Source of the DNA: Lachnospiraceae bacterium
Lineage (GTDB): Bacteria > Bacillota > Clostridia > Lachnospirales > Lachnospiraceae
Assembly (NCBI GenBank): GCA_024691425.1
Contig: JAILNQ010000086.1
Coordinates: 1 to 43,879, forward strand
Direction: 5' to 3'
DNA: 43,879 nucleotides
Shown here: positions 35,251-43,879 of the stretch, piece after piece
Position numbering within the stretch: the stretch's first letter is position 1
How the letters are laid out: every line of letters starts with the position of its first letter
The notes under the pieces: model-generated
What the model saw: the letters and a program-made list of their open reading frames with translations, nothing else
Databases searched by the model: none
What the model was told of the DNA's origin: nothing
Program-made: the position numbers and the translations under genes

Positions 35251-35517
35251 TCAGACGGGAAAGTCCATGACATCATTCTCGCCGTACTTTTCCTTGAAAG
35301 AAGCATCGGCAGCAACGTTCGCTTCGCTGGCGAGATCCATGTATTTAATAAAAACGTCCTCAACGTTCATCTTATATTCCATGGCCAGAGTCTGCATTAT
35401 CGGACGGAGCTTTAGCAGCTGCTCTGAGACATGAGTCTTCTGGGGGTCTATGTCCCCCAGTTCTTTTTCTGCAAATTCATTTATTCTTCTGAGGAATTCC
35501 ATATCTTCGGCTGTCAT
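35251..35517 (-). CDS. Small helical protein of unknown function
   Basis: An 88-residue acidic protein I do not recognise. It appears all-helical: MTAEDMEFLRRINEFAEKEL, then SEQLLKLRPIMQTLAMEY and DVFIKYMDLASEANV. It has no signal peptide, membrane segment or cysteine. I start it at the ATG at 35515-35517 because CGGAGG lies 5 bases upstream; an in-frame ATG six codons earlier has no ribosome site. A good minus-strand promoter lies at 35563-35591. It is monocistronic and convergent with the tandem-receiver gene (stop codons adjacent). Confidence 0.7.
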   Translation of the reverse strand: MTAEDMEFLRRINEFAEKELGDIDPQKTHVSEQLLKLRPIMQTLAMEYKMNVEDVFIKYMDLASEANVAADASFKEKYGENDVMDFPV

Positions 35518-35562
35518 GACTACCTCCGTATTCATCAGTAAAAATGTTACATTCCGGCATTT

Positions 35563-35591
35563 ATACTATCATTACCTTTAGTTATTGTCAA
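35563..35591 (-). promoter_or_regulatory. Promoter of the small unknown gene
   Basis: Minus strand TTGACA (35586-35591), 17 bases, TAGTAT (35563-35568; TATAAA is reachable two bases further on). The -35 box overlaps that of the divergent plus-strand promoter by five bases. Confidence 0.6.
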
Positions 35592-35614
35592 AGCAGGGAC
35601 ATATTAGGTAAAAT
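35585..35614 (+). promoter_or_regulatory. Promoter of the DUF1015 gene
   Basis: Plus strand TTGTCA (35585-35590), 18 bases, TAAAAT (35609-35614). The start would be near 35621, leaving a leader of about 70 bases in which I see only a weak GCCG/CGGC pairing and a T-run. It shares its -35 region with the divergent minus-strand promoter. Confidence 0.6.
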
Positions 35615-35692
35615 AGAAAAGCCGTAAATGATGTAGATTTTTTTGCGGACGGCACAACATATTGTAGATTCTGGTTGTTTTTGGAGGACAAA

Positions 35693-36940
35693 ATGGCAAA
35701 AGTCAGACCTTTCCGGGCGATAAGGCCGGGGGAGAATGTCGCGGCAAGAGTCGCGGCGCTTCCTTATGATGTTTATAACCGCAGTGAAGCTAAAGCGGAA
35801 GCAAAAAGAGAACCGCTTTCTTTTCTATGCATAGACAGGGCTGAAACTCAGCTTGATGATGAAATAGATACGTATGATGAACGTGTGTACCGGAAAGCTC
35901 ATTCTCTGATGAGGAAAAGGCTTGAGGATAATACGTTCATTCAGGATTCCGAACCGAGTTTCTATATTTACGAACTTGTCATGGACGGAAGAAGTCAGAC
36001 CGGAATCGTAGGATGCGCATCGATTGACGACTATGTTTCAGGCGTTATAAAGAAACATGAGAATACAAGAGCGGATAAGGAAGTCGACAGGATAAAGCAT
36101 GTCGATGCGCTGAGCGCCCAGACCGGCCCGATCTTCCTTGCTTATCGCAGAAGGGATGATATCAAGGACATCATTTCTGTGGTCAAACAGCAAAAGCCCT
36201 TGTATGATTTTACCGCAAACGACGGCATTAGCCACAGAGTATGGATCATAAGGGAAGATAAGTATATAGCCGGAATAGAAAAGGCATTTGCTGAGACGGA
36301 CAGCATATACATTGCCGACGGACATCACAGATGCGCTTCCGCAGTAAAGGTCGGACTTAAGAGAAGAGAAGAGTTTCCGGACTATGACGGAAGTGAGGAA
36401 TTCAACTATTTTCTTTCGGTTCTTTTCTCTGATGATGAGCTCATGATAATGGATTATAACCGTGTATTAAAGGACCTTAACGGATATTCGCCGGATGAGA
36501 TGCTTTCTGAGCTTTCAAAGCTCGGGACGCTTGAGAAGAAAGGCAGCGCTTACTCTCCAAAAGAGAAAGGAACCGTAGGCATATTCCTTGAAGATTCTTG
36601 GTATAAGCTTTCTTTTTCGCCGGAGATAATTCCTGACGGAGCCGTTGAAGGACTTGATGTATCTGTCCTTCAGAAAAATGTTCTAGAGCCTCTTTTTGGC
36701 ATCAAAGACCCTCGGACCGATAAGCGGATAGACTTCGTCGGAGGAATAAGAGGCTTATCCGAGCTTGAGCGAAGGGTGAAATCCGACTGCAGTATAGCTT
36801 TTTCTATGCATCCGACAAGCATCGGCGAACTGTTTTCGGTCGCGGATGCAAATCTTCTGATGCCGCCTAAATCTACGTGGTTCGAGCCGAAACTGCGGAG
36901 CGGCCTGTTCATCCATGAAATAGAACCGGGAATCATGTGA
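35693..36940 (+). CDS. DUF1015 family protein
   Basis: A 415-residue cytosolic protein of the DUF1015 family. It begins AKVRPFRAIRPGENVAARVAA with PYDVYN, then GIVGCASIDDY, KKHENTRADKEVDRIKHVD, AQTGPIFLAYR, and the most conserved motif IYIADGHHRCASA (about 211-223). The DGHHR motif recalls ParB-fold nucleotide-binding proteins, including an archaeal serine kinase; that link is my inference. It lies just downstream of the serC-serA block, a recurring neighbourhood, but is separated here by two other genes and has its own promoter. The ATG at 35693 has TTGGAGGA 4 bases upstream. The biochemical role is unknown. Confidence 0.88.
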   Translation: MAKVRPFRAIRPGENVAARVAALPYDVYNRSEAKAEAKREPLSFLCIDRAETQLDDEIDTYDERVYRKAHSLMRKRLEDNTFIQDSEPSFYIYELVMDGRSQTGIVGCASIDDYVSGVIKKHENTRADKEVDRIKHVDALSAQTGPIFLAYRRRDDIKDIISVVKQQKPLYDFTANDGISHRVWIIREDKYIAGIEKAFAETDSIYIADGHHRCASAVKVGLKRREEFPDYDGSEEFNYFLSVLFSDDELMIMDYNRVLKDLNGYSPDEMLSELSKLGTLEKKGSAYSPKEKGTVGIFLEDSWYKLSFSPEIIPDGAVEGLDVSVLQKNVLEPLFGIKDPRTDKRIDFVGGIRGLSELERRVKSDCSIAFSMHPTSIGELFSVADANLLMPPKSTWFEPKLRSGLFIHEIEPGIM

Positions 36941-36955
36941 ACCGGTTCATATAAT
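36938..36955 (+). promoter_or_regulatory. glgB -10 box with adjoining 12-base palindrome
   Basis: TGAACCGGTTCA (36938-36949), a perfect palindrome centred on CG that begins with the stop of the previous gene, directly abuts TATAAT (36950-36955). The half-site GAACCGG also occurs at 36923-36929, 16 bases upstream in the same direction. No good -35 box is seen. The position in the promoter spacer and the central CG suit a LacI-family operator. Transcription near 36962 would leave about 11 bases before the glgB ATG. Confidence 0.5.
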
Positions 36956-36972
36956 ATATTACGGAGCGTGTT

Positions 36973-39231
36973 ATGGATAAGAAACTGTATAAGATGATGG
37001 ACTGGGCAAGAGTAGAGCAGATCGTCTACTCTGAGGAGGATAATCCGCATGAGTACTTAGGGGCTCATTACGTTAAAGGCGGATGGATGATATCCTGTTT
37101 CATTCCCGGTGCCGATAAATGCAGCGTTATTACAGGAAAAAAGGAATATAAGATGGACATGATGGACGAGGAGGGATTTTTCTCTGTTCTTATCAGGTCC
37201 GTAACGAAATCGAAGATTTCGTACAAGTTCAAAGTCACGAAGGATAAGGATACATTCATTGCCGAGGATCCTTACAGGTTCAGATCAGCTATAGACGCGA
37301 AGACTCTGAAGGCGTTCTCTTCGGGAATATGCTATGACATCTATGAGTATCTGGGTGCGCATGTCAGGAAGACTGAAGGCATATCGGGCGTGAATTTCGC
37401 AGTCTGGGCTCCGAATGCCGTGAGGGTTTCTGTTGTAGGCGATTTCAACGGATGGGACGGAAGGTGCCACCAGATGAGAAGGCTGGGGGATTCAGGTATA
37501 TTCGAGATATTCATACCGCGCGTCCGCCAGGGAGATAATTATAAATACGAGCTCAAGCTGAAGGGCGGGATGATAAGCCTGAAAGCGGATCCATACGGAT
37601 ATTTTGCTGAGCTTCGTCCCGAGACGGCTTCGGTTGTTTTTGATATTGACACATACAGATGGAATGATGATGAATTTGTAAATAACAGGGCAGAGCTCAA
37701 CAGGAAAGACAAGCCTTTATCAATATATGAGATACATCCGGGAAGCTTCATGAAACCGGATGACGGCAGGGATTTCCTGAACTGGACTGAACTTGCGGAT
37801 GAACTCATCCCTTACGTAAAAGAGATGGGATATACCCATGTTGAACTTATGCCGGTCATGGAGCATCCTTATGATGAATCGTGGGGATATCAGGTTATCG
37901 GCATGTATGCGCCGACATCGCGTTACGGAACGCCTGAGGATTTCATGCGTTTCATGGATAAGATGCATGCGGCAGAAATAGGTGTCATTCTCGACTGGGT
38001 ACCCGCTCATTTTCCGAGAGATGCCCATGGCCTTGCGAATTTCGATGGCACATGCCTGTATGAACACCAGGATCCGAGGCGCGGATATCATCCTGACTGG
38101 GGTACGCTCTGCTTTAATTACGGCAGAAGCGAGGTTTCGAACTATCTGATCGCTAATGCGCTGTTCTGGATAAAGAAATACCATGCAGACGGACTTAGGA
38201 TGGACGCTGTCGCATCCATGCTCTATCTTGATTACGGAAGAAGAGGCGGCGAGTGGATACCGAACATATACGGCGGAAATGAAGATCTTGAGGCTTCTGA
38301 GATGCTCCGTCATCTGAATTCGATCAACCGTAAGATGAACACAGGCGCGCTCATGATAGCAGAGGAATCGACCGCATGGCCTAAGGTGACAGGAGATGTT
38401 GAGGATGACGGACTCGGCTTCGACTATAAGTGGAATATGGGCTGGATGAATGATTTTCTCGGATTCATCAGACTCGATCCGCTTTACCGCAGCGGCCATT
38501 ATCATGAGCTGACGTTCTCTATGATATATGCGTACAGCGAGAACTTCATTCTTGTTTTCTCGCATGACGAGATTGTTCACGGCAAAGCTTCCCTGCTTTC
38601 GAAGATGCCAGGGGAGCGGGATCGGAAGTTTGCCAATCTGCGACTTTCTCTCGGCTATATGTTCACTCATCCGGGCAAGAAGCTGCTGTTCATGGGCATG
38701 GACATAGGAGAGTGGGATGAATGGAGCGAAGCAAGAAGTGTACAGCATGACCTTCTCAAGTATGATGACCATATCAACATCAACAATTTCATAAAGGCCC
38801 TGACGCGTTTCTACAAGAGCACGCCCGCGCTCTATGAGCTTGATAATGATGTGGACGGTTTCGAGTGGATAAACAACATATCGGCGAACGAGACGATAAT
38901 CGTCTTCCTCAGAAAGGATAAAGCCGGAAACTGCGTGCTTATTGTATGCAACTTCGCGGACATAGACCGTAATGATTACAAGATCGGAGTTCCCTTCTCA
39001 GGAAAGTACAAAGAAATATTCTCAACGGAGGACGCGGCGTTCGGCGGAAGGGGCAACAATAACCTGCGCGTGAAGAGATCGAAGGAAGACGAATGCGACG
39101 GCAGGCAGTACTCGATCAGGATAAGTGTTCCTGCGCTTTCTGTATCGGTATTCTCGTGCACTTATTTTGAGCAGGAAAACCTCAAGTATTATCACGCTCC
39201 CGTAAGAAAGAGAAATAAGCGCAGACGTTGA
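36973..39231 (+). CDS. glgB: 1,4-alpha-glucan branching enzyme
   Basis: GH13 enzyme that introduces alpha-1,6 branches into glycogen, 752 residues. An N-terminal domain (about 1-110) and a CBM48 (about 115-215; GVNFAVWAPNAVRVSVVGDFN) precede the barrel. The catalytic acids are present: nucleophile D411 in DGLRMDAVASMLY, acid E464 in IAEESTAWP and D532 in FSHDEIVHGK; EVGVIL-type region I is GVILDWVPAHFP. A C-terminal beta domain and a basic tail RNKRRR end the protein. ACGGAG lies 6 bases before the ATG. It contrasts with the degenerate GH13 protein at 11 kb. No other glg genes are adjacent. Confidence 0.96.
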   Translation: MDKKLYKMMDWARVEQIVYSEEDNPHEYLGAHYVKGGWMISCFIPGADKCSVITGKKEYKMDMMDEEGFFSVLIRSVTKSKISYKFKVTKDKDTFIAEDPYRFRSAIDAKTLKAFSSGICYDIYEYLGAHVRKTEGISGVNFAVWAPNAVRVSVVGDFNGWDGRCHQMRRLGDSGIFEIFIPRVRQGDNYKYELKLKGGMISLKADPYGYFAELRPETASVVFDIDTYRWNDDEFVNNRAELNRKDKPLSIYEIHPGSFMKPDDGRDFLNWTELADELIPYVKEMGYTHVELMPVMEHPYDESWGYQVIGMYAPTSRYGTPEDFMRFMDKMHAAEIGVILDWVPAHFPRDAHGLANFDGTCLYEHQDPRRGYHPDWGTLCFNYGRSEVSNYLIANALFWIKKYHADGLRMDAVASMLYLDYGRRGGEWIPNIYGGNEDLEASEMLRHLNSINRKMNTGALMIAEESTAWPKVTGDVEDDGLGFDYKWNMGWMNDFLGFIRLDPLYRSGHYHELTFSMIYAYSENFILVFSHDEIVHGKASLLSKMPGERDRKFANLRLSLGYMFTHPGKKLLFMGMDIGEWDEWSEARSVQHDLLKYDDHININNFIKALTRFYKSTPALYELDNDVDGFEWINNISANETIIVFLRKDKAGNCVLIVCNFADIDRNDYKIGVPFSGKYKEIFSTEDAAFGGRGNNNLRVKRSKEDECDGRQYSIRISVPALSVSVFSCTYFEQENLKYYHAPVRKRNKRRR

Positions 39232-39256
39232 AAAAACAGGCGGTTTCTGATATAAT
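39228..39256 (+). promoter_or_regulatory. Promoter of uppP-ftsK
   Basis: TTGAAA (39228-39233), exactly 17 bases, TATAAT (39251-39256): a near-consensus promoter whose -35 box overlaps the glgB stop codon. The expected start is near 39263, about 42 bases before the uppP ATG. Confidence 0.85.
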
Positions 39257-39304
39257 ATTTCGGGTTTTTGCAGGATATGACATATATTCGCGGAAGGATT
39301 TGAC

Positions 39305-40186
39305 ATGGATATTTTAAAAGCCGTTCTGATGGGATTCATACAGGGCATTACGGAGTTCCTGCCCGTCAGCTCATCAGGCCATCTAGGGCTCATTAAAGGG
39401 CTTTTCGGAATGGAGAGCGAGAGCATTCTCTTTGATGTTCTTCTTCATTTTGCGACGCTCATTGCTATAGTAGCCGTTTTCTATAAAGATGTGTTCAAGC
39501 TTGTTCTTGAATTCATCGGAATATGCAGGGATGTTTTCTATAATATTGCGGCTTTCGGAAGGAGCCTGTCCGGCGGGAAATCCCCGGAGTATGTAAGAGT
39601 CATTTCATCTGCGTACCGCAAGTTTGTGCTTCTGCTCATTATTTCAACGGTTCCTACAGGCATTATAGGAGTGCTGATGAAGAACATAGTTGAGTTCACA
39701 TCAGGAAATCTTCTCGTTACCGGGATATGCCTTATATGCACCGGCCTTATCCTGTTTCTGTCGGACTTTTTGGCGGACGGTGAGAAGAAGCTCAAGGAGA
39801 TGAACAACGGTGATGCATTTGCTATAGGAACAGCCCAGGGGATTGCGACTCTTCCCGGCCTTTCAAGAAGCGGTGTTACTATAGTTGCGGGAGTTCTGTG
39901 CGGACTCGATAGGAAGTTTGCCGCAAAGTATTCGTTCATCATGAGCATCCCGGCAGTGTTCGGAGCACTTATTTTAGAGCTCTTTGATCTCGGCGGTGAA
40001 AATATCACGGGCGGAGATGTCGGATGTTATGTGCTCGGAATGGTGATAGCAGCCGTTATCGGGTATTTCGCGCTGAAGTTCCTGATGAATATCGTAGTAA
40101 ACCGATATTTTAAATTCTTTGCTTATTACTGCGCGGGGATAGGACTTATATCTATAATCACTTTCATCGTAAAGAAGCTGATCTGA
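39305..40186 (+). CDS. uppP: Undecaprenyl-diphosphatase (BacA/UppP)
   Basis: Membrane phosphatase recycling the undecaprenyl carrier of cell-wall synthesis; loss or gain affects bacitracin resistance. The protein has 293 residues with about eight hydrophobic segments. Signature motifs are GFIQGITEFLPVSSSGHL (about 11-28) and GIATLPGLSRSGVTI (about 177-191), containing the catalytic Glu, Ser and Arg residues of the family. It has its own promoter in the end of glgB. The weak GGAAGG site lies about 8 bases before the ATG. ftsK starts 20 bases after the stop and is probably cotranscribed. Confidence 0.96.
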   Translation: MDILKAVLMGFIQGITEFLPVSSSGHLGLIKGLFGMESESILFDVLLHFATLIAIVAVFYKDVFKLVLEFIGICRDVFYNIAAFGRSLSGGKSPEYVRVISSAYRKFVLLLIISTVPTGIIGVLMKNIVEFTSGNLLVTGICLICTGLILFLSDFLADGEKKLKEMNNGDAFAIGTAQGIATLPGLSRSGVTIVAGVLCGLDRKFAAKYSFIMSIPAVFGALILELFDLGGENITGGDVGCYVLGMVIAAVIGYFALKFLMNIVVNRYFKFFAYYCAGIGLISIITFIVKKLI

Positions 40187-40206
40187 ATTAAAGAAGGGGA
40201 GTATAT

Positions 40207-43128
40207 ATGGCTACGGCTTCAAGGGGGAGAAGGGGCACCTCATCAAGGTCCAGAAAAAATCGGAAAAAGAACAATAATCCGGGTATTGCCGAGGAGATAC
40301 TGCTTTTCGGGGCGATAGGTGTATCGCTTCTTATGTTCCTCGGATGCTGCGGTCTGCTCGGCTCTTTCGGAAAGGTTGTCCATAAAGTGCTGATCGGGCT
40401 TTTCGGCATGGTCGGATTTCTTTTCCCGTTCATATTCTTCGCAGTATGCGCGTTCATCATTTCAAACAAATGGGAGAAAGTCGCCAAGATCAAACTTTCG
40501 GCAAGTCTTGTGATGGTGATCGTGTTCTGCATATGCGCACAGCTTATATTTGCGAAAGATATGCCGGCCGTGTCGCTTTCGGATTTTTTCACTGATAAAG
40601 CGAAGAACGGCGGTTTCATCGGAGGCGTTGCGGCAAAATACCTGTGCAAATTCCTCGGAGTTCCGGGAACCGTGGTAATAATCATCGTTCTTGCGATCAT
40701 ATGCATAGTTCTTCTTACTGACAGATCGTTCTTCACCAGCATCAAAGAAGGCACGAAGATTCTGAGCGCGGATGCAAAGCGCAACATGGAGTATCGCAGG
40801 AAGGTTAATGAGGTCCGCAGCATAGAGCGCGAAGAGCGCGACATGGAACGCTGGGCTAAGCGGAATGACAAGCATAACCGGCATGTTGCGAAGCAGGAAA
40901 AGAAGCGGGCCGAGCAGCTTGAAGAAAGAGAAAAAAAGGCAAGGGAGCGTCTGGCCGAAAATGCCGGAAGGATGAATTTTACCGCCAGCGATCTTAAAAA
41001 AGCTAAACCTTCTGACATTAAGGAAGTAGGTTATGACGCCGTAGATGACATTAACGAGATCGAGCCTGTTAACGAAGAGGCGGATGATACTTATACATAT
41101 CCCGGCGAGAGCGTGATCCCTGAAGAGGAACTGCGCGCAATGCAGGGTCCCGAATCTTTATTCTATAAGAATCAGGACTCATATGTTTCCACTGTGAAAA
41201 AGCCTGATAAACCGGCCGATGTCGAAACACCTGGCGGGATAATGGCGGGCACGAAGCTTGATAAGCGTGATTTTTCCGGTGAGGTAACAGAGATAACAAG
41301 CTACTTTGAAGGCGCTAGCGAAGAAGAGATTTTCGGAAAACCCGAGCCGACGGAAACTCCGAAGCCTGAAGTGAAGACAAGCCACAGAATCGTTCTTTCA
41401 AGCGCGGATGAAGCGGCGAGGGCAGAGGCTTACGAACGTGATATTTATGTAGATGATGAGGAAACGTTCGAGGATGATTACAGTGATGTCGCTGAGATTT
41501 TCGACAAGAGAAATGCGAGGTCTGTCACTCCCGGCCAGCGCCCGAAGAATGAGCACTGCATAAATATTGCTAAGGAGAGCGTAAAGAGCACGCCTGAACC
41601 GAATATTGCGGCGAGCGGAAAAGCCGTTAAGGCAAAAAAAGGCGGGAAGTTCAAGCTTCCGACACCTGCTCTTCTTAATGAAGTCAGAAAATCAGACAGA
41701 AGCAATCCTGCTGAAGAGCTTAATGAGACTGCAAGGGAGCTTAAGGAAACGCTTGCCAGCTTCGGTCTTGACATAACGATCCTAGGGTCATCGCGCGGAC
41801 CTGCAGTCACAAGATATGAAGTTCAGATGCCGGTCGGAGTATCCGTCAAGAAGATCACCGGACTTGCAGATGATATCATGATGAGCCTCGGCGCAAAGGA
41901 TATAAGGATTGAAGCTCCGATACCGGGGAAAAAAGCAGTCGGAATAGAACTTCCGAACAAAGAGAGCTCAATGGTCCACTTCAGGGAGCTTATCGAGAGC
42001 AGAGAGTTCAAAAACCTGAATTCAAAAGTTGCTTTCGCAGTAGGAAAGGATCTTTCCGGCGGTAACGTCGTGACTGAGATTTCAAAGATGCCGCATCTTA
42101 TGATCGCAGGAGCTACCGGCTCAGGTAAATCGGTATGCATGAACACGCTCATAATGAGTATTCTCTTTAAAGCAGCACCCGATGAAGTTAAGCTCATCAT
42201 GATCGACCCGAAGAAGGTTGAGCTTTCTGTATATAACGGCATCCCGCACCTTCTCATACCGGTCGTGACCGATCCGAAGAAGGCGAGCTCCGCTCTTGCC
42301 TGGGCTGTCAATGAAATGGAAAACCGCTATACAAAATTCGAAGCGGTCAAGGTCCGTAATATTGAATCATACAATGAACTGGTTACTGCAGATCCGTCGG
42401 TTTCTGAGGACGGGAAGAAGATGCCTCAGATCGTAATTGTCGTAGATGAGCTGGCAGATCTCATGCTTGTCGCCAAAAATGAAGTCGAGGAATCGATATG
42501 CCGTCTCGCGCAGCTTGCAAGAGCGGCAGGCATATATCTCATAATTGCAACTCAGAGGCCGTCTGTTGATGTCATAACCGGTCTTATCAAGGCGAATATG
42601 CCGAGCCGTATCGCTTTTGCCGTATCATCAAATGTCGATTCAAGAACGATACTTGATGCGGCCGGAGCAGAGCGTCTTCTCGGATACGGTGACATGTTCT
42701 TCTATCCGAGAGGTTATAACAAACCTGCAAGAGTGCAGGGCGCGTACGTCGGCGAGGATGAAGTAGCCCGCGTTGTCGATTTTCTGAAAGGCCAGACGGA
42801 TGGCGATGTATATGATAAGGAAGCGCAGTCAAAAGTTGAAGCAGGTGCTTCTTCAGGCGCATCCTCTTCATCCCCGGGGCTTGTGGATCCTAACGGCGCA
42901 TTTGACGATCTGTTCGCGGCGGCAGGGCTTGCCGTTATTGAATCGGATAAGGCGAGCATAGGCATGCTTCAGAGGAGATTCAGAGTAGGCTTCAACAGAG
43001 CAGCGCGCATAATGGACCAGCTCTGCGATGAAGGAGTAGTCGGCGCCGAAGAAGGCACGAAGCCGAGGCAGATACTGATGACCGTTGACCAGTTCAACGA
43101 ACTGTTAGAGGAGAAAAACCATCAATGA
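40207..43128 (+). CDS. ftsK: DNA translocase FtsK/SpoIIIE
   Basis: Double-stranded DNA pump that clears chromosomes from the division or sporulation septum, 973 residues. A basic N-terminus and four membrane helices (about 30-185) lead to a charged linker (about 190-500). The motor domain has Walker A GATGSGKS (K641), Walker [13 protein letters not shown] (D747), and [19 protein letters not shown]. The C-terminal winged-helix gamma domain (about 905-970) has [21 protein letters not shown] for KOPS/SRS recognition. GGGGAG precedes the ATG. FtsK versus SpoIIIE cannot be told apart by sequence alone. The TGA overlaps the fhs ATG (ATGA). Confidence 0.95.
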   Translation: MATASRGRRGTSSRSRKNRKKNNNPGIAEEILLFGAIGVSLLMFLGCCGLLGSFGKVVHKVLIGLFGMVGFLFPFIFFAVCAFIISNKWEKVAKIKLSASLVMVIVFCICAQLIFAKDMPAVSLSDFFTDKAKNGGFIGGVAAKYLCKFLGVPGTVVIIIVLAIICIVLLTDRSFFTSIKEGTKILSADAKRNMEYRRKVNEVRSIEREERDMERWAKRNDKHNRHVAKQEKKRAEQLEEREKKARERLAENAGRMNFTASDLKKAKPSDIKEVGYDAVDDINEIEPVNEEADDTYTYPGESVIPEEELRAMQGPESLFYKNQDSYVSTVKKPDKPADVETPGGIMAGTKLDKRDFSGEVTEITSYFEGASEEEIFGKPEPTETPKPEVKTSHRIVLSSADEAARAEAYERDIYVDDEETFEDDYSDVAEIFDKRNARSVTPGQRPKNEHCINIAKESVKSTPEPNIAASGKAVKAKKGGKFKLPTPALLNEVRKSDRSNPAEELNETARELKETLASFGLDITILGSSRGPAVTRYEVQMPVGVSVKKITGLADDIMMSLGAKDIRIEAPIPGKKAVGIELPNKESSMVHFRELIESREFKNLNSKVAFAVGKDLSGGNVVTEISKMPHLMIAGATGSGKSVCMNTLIMSILFKAAPDEVKLIMIDPKKVELSVYNGIPHLLIPVVTDPKKASSALAWAVNEMENRYTKFEAVKVRNIESYNELVTADPSVSEDGKKMPQIVIVVDELADLMLVAKNEVEESICRLAQLARAAGIYLIIATQRPSVDVITGLIKANMPSRIAFAVSSNVDSRTILDAAGAERLLGYGDMFFYPRGYNKPARVQGAYVGEDEVARVVDFLKGQTDGDVYDKEAQSKVEAGASSGASSSSPGLVDPNGAFDDLFAAAGLAVIESDKASIGMLQRRFRVGFNRAARIMDQLCDEGVVGAEEGTKPRQILMTVDQFNELLEEKNHQ

Positions 43129-43879
43129 AAACAGACATCGAGATAGCACGCGAAGCACAGATGCTTCCTATAGCTGAGGTCGCACACGGCATGGGGCTTT
43201 TGGATGATGACATCGAGCTCTATGGGAAATATAAGTGCAAAATAACGGAAGATTACTTAAGAAGCCTTGAAGGTAAGAAAAACGGAAAGCTCGTGCTGGT
43301 TACGGCGATAAATCCGACTCCGGCAGGCGAGGGAAAGACAACGACGAGCATAGGTCTTGCAATGGCCCTTAACAGGCTCGGCAAAAAAGCAGTGCTTGCT
43401 CTTCGTGAGCCGTCGCTCGGACCATGTTTCGGACTTAAAGGAGGTGCCGCAGGCGGCGGTTATTCGCAGGTTGTTCCGATGGATGAGCTTAATCTTCATT
43501 TCACCGGCGATTTTCATGCGATCACGAGCGCTAACAATCTGTGCGCAGCACTTCTCGACAATCATATACAGCAGGGCAACGAGCTGAATATTGATACGAG
43601 AAACATCGTGCTCAAAAGATGCGAGGACATGAACGACAGAGTTCTGCGCAACATTGTTGTTGGACTCGGAAGTAAAGCCGACGGATATGTAAGGGAAGAC
43701 CATTTCGTAATCACCGTAGCATCAGAGATAATGGCGATCCTCTGCCTTGCTTCGGATCTCGATGATCTGCGCTCAAGGCTTTCAAGGATGGTAGTTGCAT
43801 ATGACGTTAACGGAAATATAGTTACCGCAGATGATATACATGCAGTAGGTTCTATGATGGCTCTTCTTAAGGATGCCGC
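43125..43879 (+). CDS. fhs: Formate-tetrahydrofolate ligase, N-terminal part
   Basis: ATP-dependent enzyme joining formate to tetrahydrofolate in one-carbon metabolism; the usual length is about 555 residues, of which 251 codons lie here before the window ends. Visible motifs: [15 protein letters not shown] (P-loop), [36 protein letters not shown] and [15 protein letters not shown]. The ATG overlaps the ftsK stop by four bases, with GAGGAG about 11 bases upstream within ftsK. Truncation is by the window edge, not by mutation. Confidence 0.96.
   Translation, partial: MKTDIEIAREAQMLPIAEVAHGMGLLDDDIELYGKYKCKITEDYLRSLEGKKNGKLVLVTAINPTPAGEGKTTTSIGLAMALNRLGKKAVLALREPSLGPCFGLKGGAAGGGYSQVVPMDELNLHFTGDFHAITSANNLCAALLDNHIQQGNELNIDTRNIVLKRCEDMNDRVLRNIVVGLGSKADGYVREDHFVITVASEIMAILCLASDLDDLRSRLSRMVVAYDVNGNIVTADDIHAVGSMMALLKDA

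Noticed and set aside
37720-38772. A 350-codon open frame on the minus strand inside glgB
   Set aside because: It lies wholly antisense to a branching enzyme with complete catalytic motifs, has no recognisable domain, and looks like a codon-bias shadow.
40188-41018. A 276-codon minus-strand frame over the start of ftsK
   Set aside because: Low-complexity Ser/Phe/Arg-rich sequence antisense to the membrane and charged linker regions of ftsK, with no ribosome binding site.

Overview
The window looks like a chromosomal core segment from a Lachnospiraceae-type member of the Clostridia. The evidence is the gene order rbgA-lepB-rnhB-ylqG-ylqH-yraN, the long (about 400 residue) form of ribose-phosphate pyrophosphokinase, Gram-positive style ribosome binding sites, several TTG starts, stand-alone FliK/FlhB-like proteins, and multi-domain hybrid sensor kinases without a DNA-binding output. 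Genus assignment is not possible by eye. GC content looks moderate and even (not counted). I saw no rRNA, tRNA, insertion sequence, prophage gene or CRISPR array. No gene-free stretch exceeds 300 bases; the longest (about 120-200 bases) are divergent promoter regions and one gene remnant, all described below.

Region by region. (1) 1-4099, plus: end of rbgA, signal peptidase lepB, RNase HII rnhB, a FliK-like protein (ylqG), a FlhB-C-like protein (ylqH) and yraN. (2) 4096-5301, minus: prs. (3) 5439-7078, plus: gltX, then a short remnant of an M3 oligoendopeptidase. (4) 7082-9100, minus: a Ktr/Trk potassium uptake pair. (5) 9222-10637, plus: a compact UvrD-like helicase; 10638-10955, minus: a DUF1292 protein. 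(6) 11089-21162, plus: a GH13 debranching-enzyme homologue lacking all its catalytic acids, trpS, a membrane HD-GYP protein, a 1403-residue hybrid histidine kinase and a tandem-receiver response regulator. (7) 21166-24944, minus: potABCD polyamine ABC transporter. (8) 25143-28749, plus: lactonase-family beta-propeller, VanY-type carboxypeptidase, tgt, yajC, closed by a clear intrinsic terminator. (9) 28825-35250, plus: ilvD, ilvB, serC, serA and a second tandem-receiver protein. (10) 35251-35517, minus: small unknown protein. (11) 35693-43879, plus: DUF1015 protein, glgB, uppP, ftsK/spoIIIE and the start of fhs (runs off the window).

How they work together. Most genes are housekeeping: translation (gltX, trpS, tgt), nucleotide and amino-acid supply (prs, ilvD, ilvB, serC, serA, fhs), envelope and secretion (lepB, yajC, uppP, vanY), chromosome handling (rnhB, ftsK, helicase), and potassium and polyamine transport. 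The less ordinary content is a signalling cluster at 14-21 kb (cyclic-di-GMP-type HD-GYP protein, periplasmic-propeller hybrid kinase, tandem-receiver regulator) with a paralogous regulator at 34.5 kb, the catalytically dead GH13 protein next to trpS, the orphan FliK/FlhB pair, and several compact regulatory sites: a possible attenuator before ilvD, a palindrome on the yajC promoter, a palindrome beside the glgB -10 box, and overlapping divergent promoters at 35.6 kb. All five convergent gene junctions have overlapping or nearly touching stop codons with no visible terminator.
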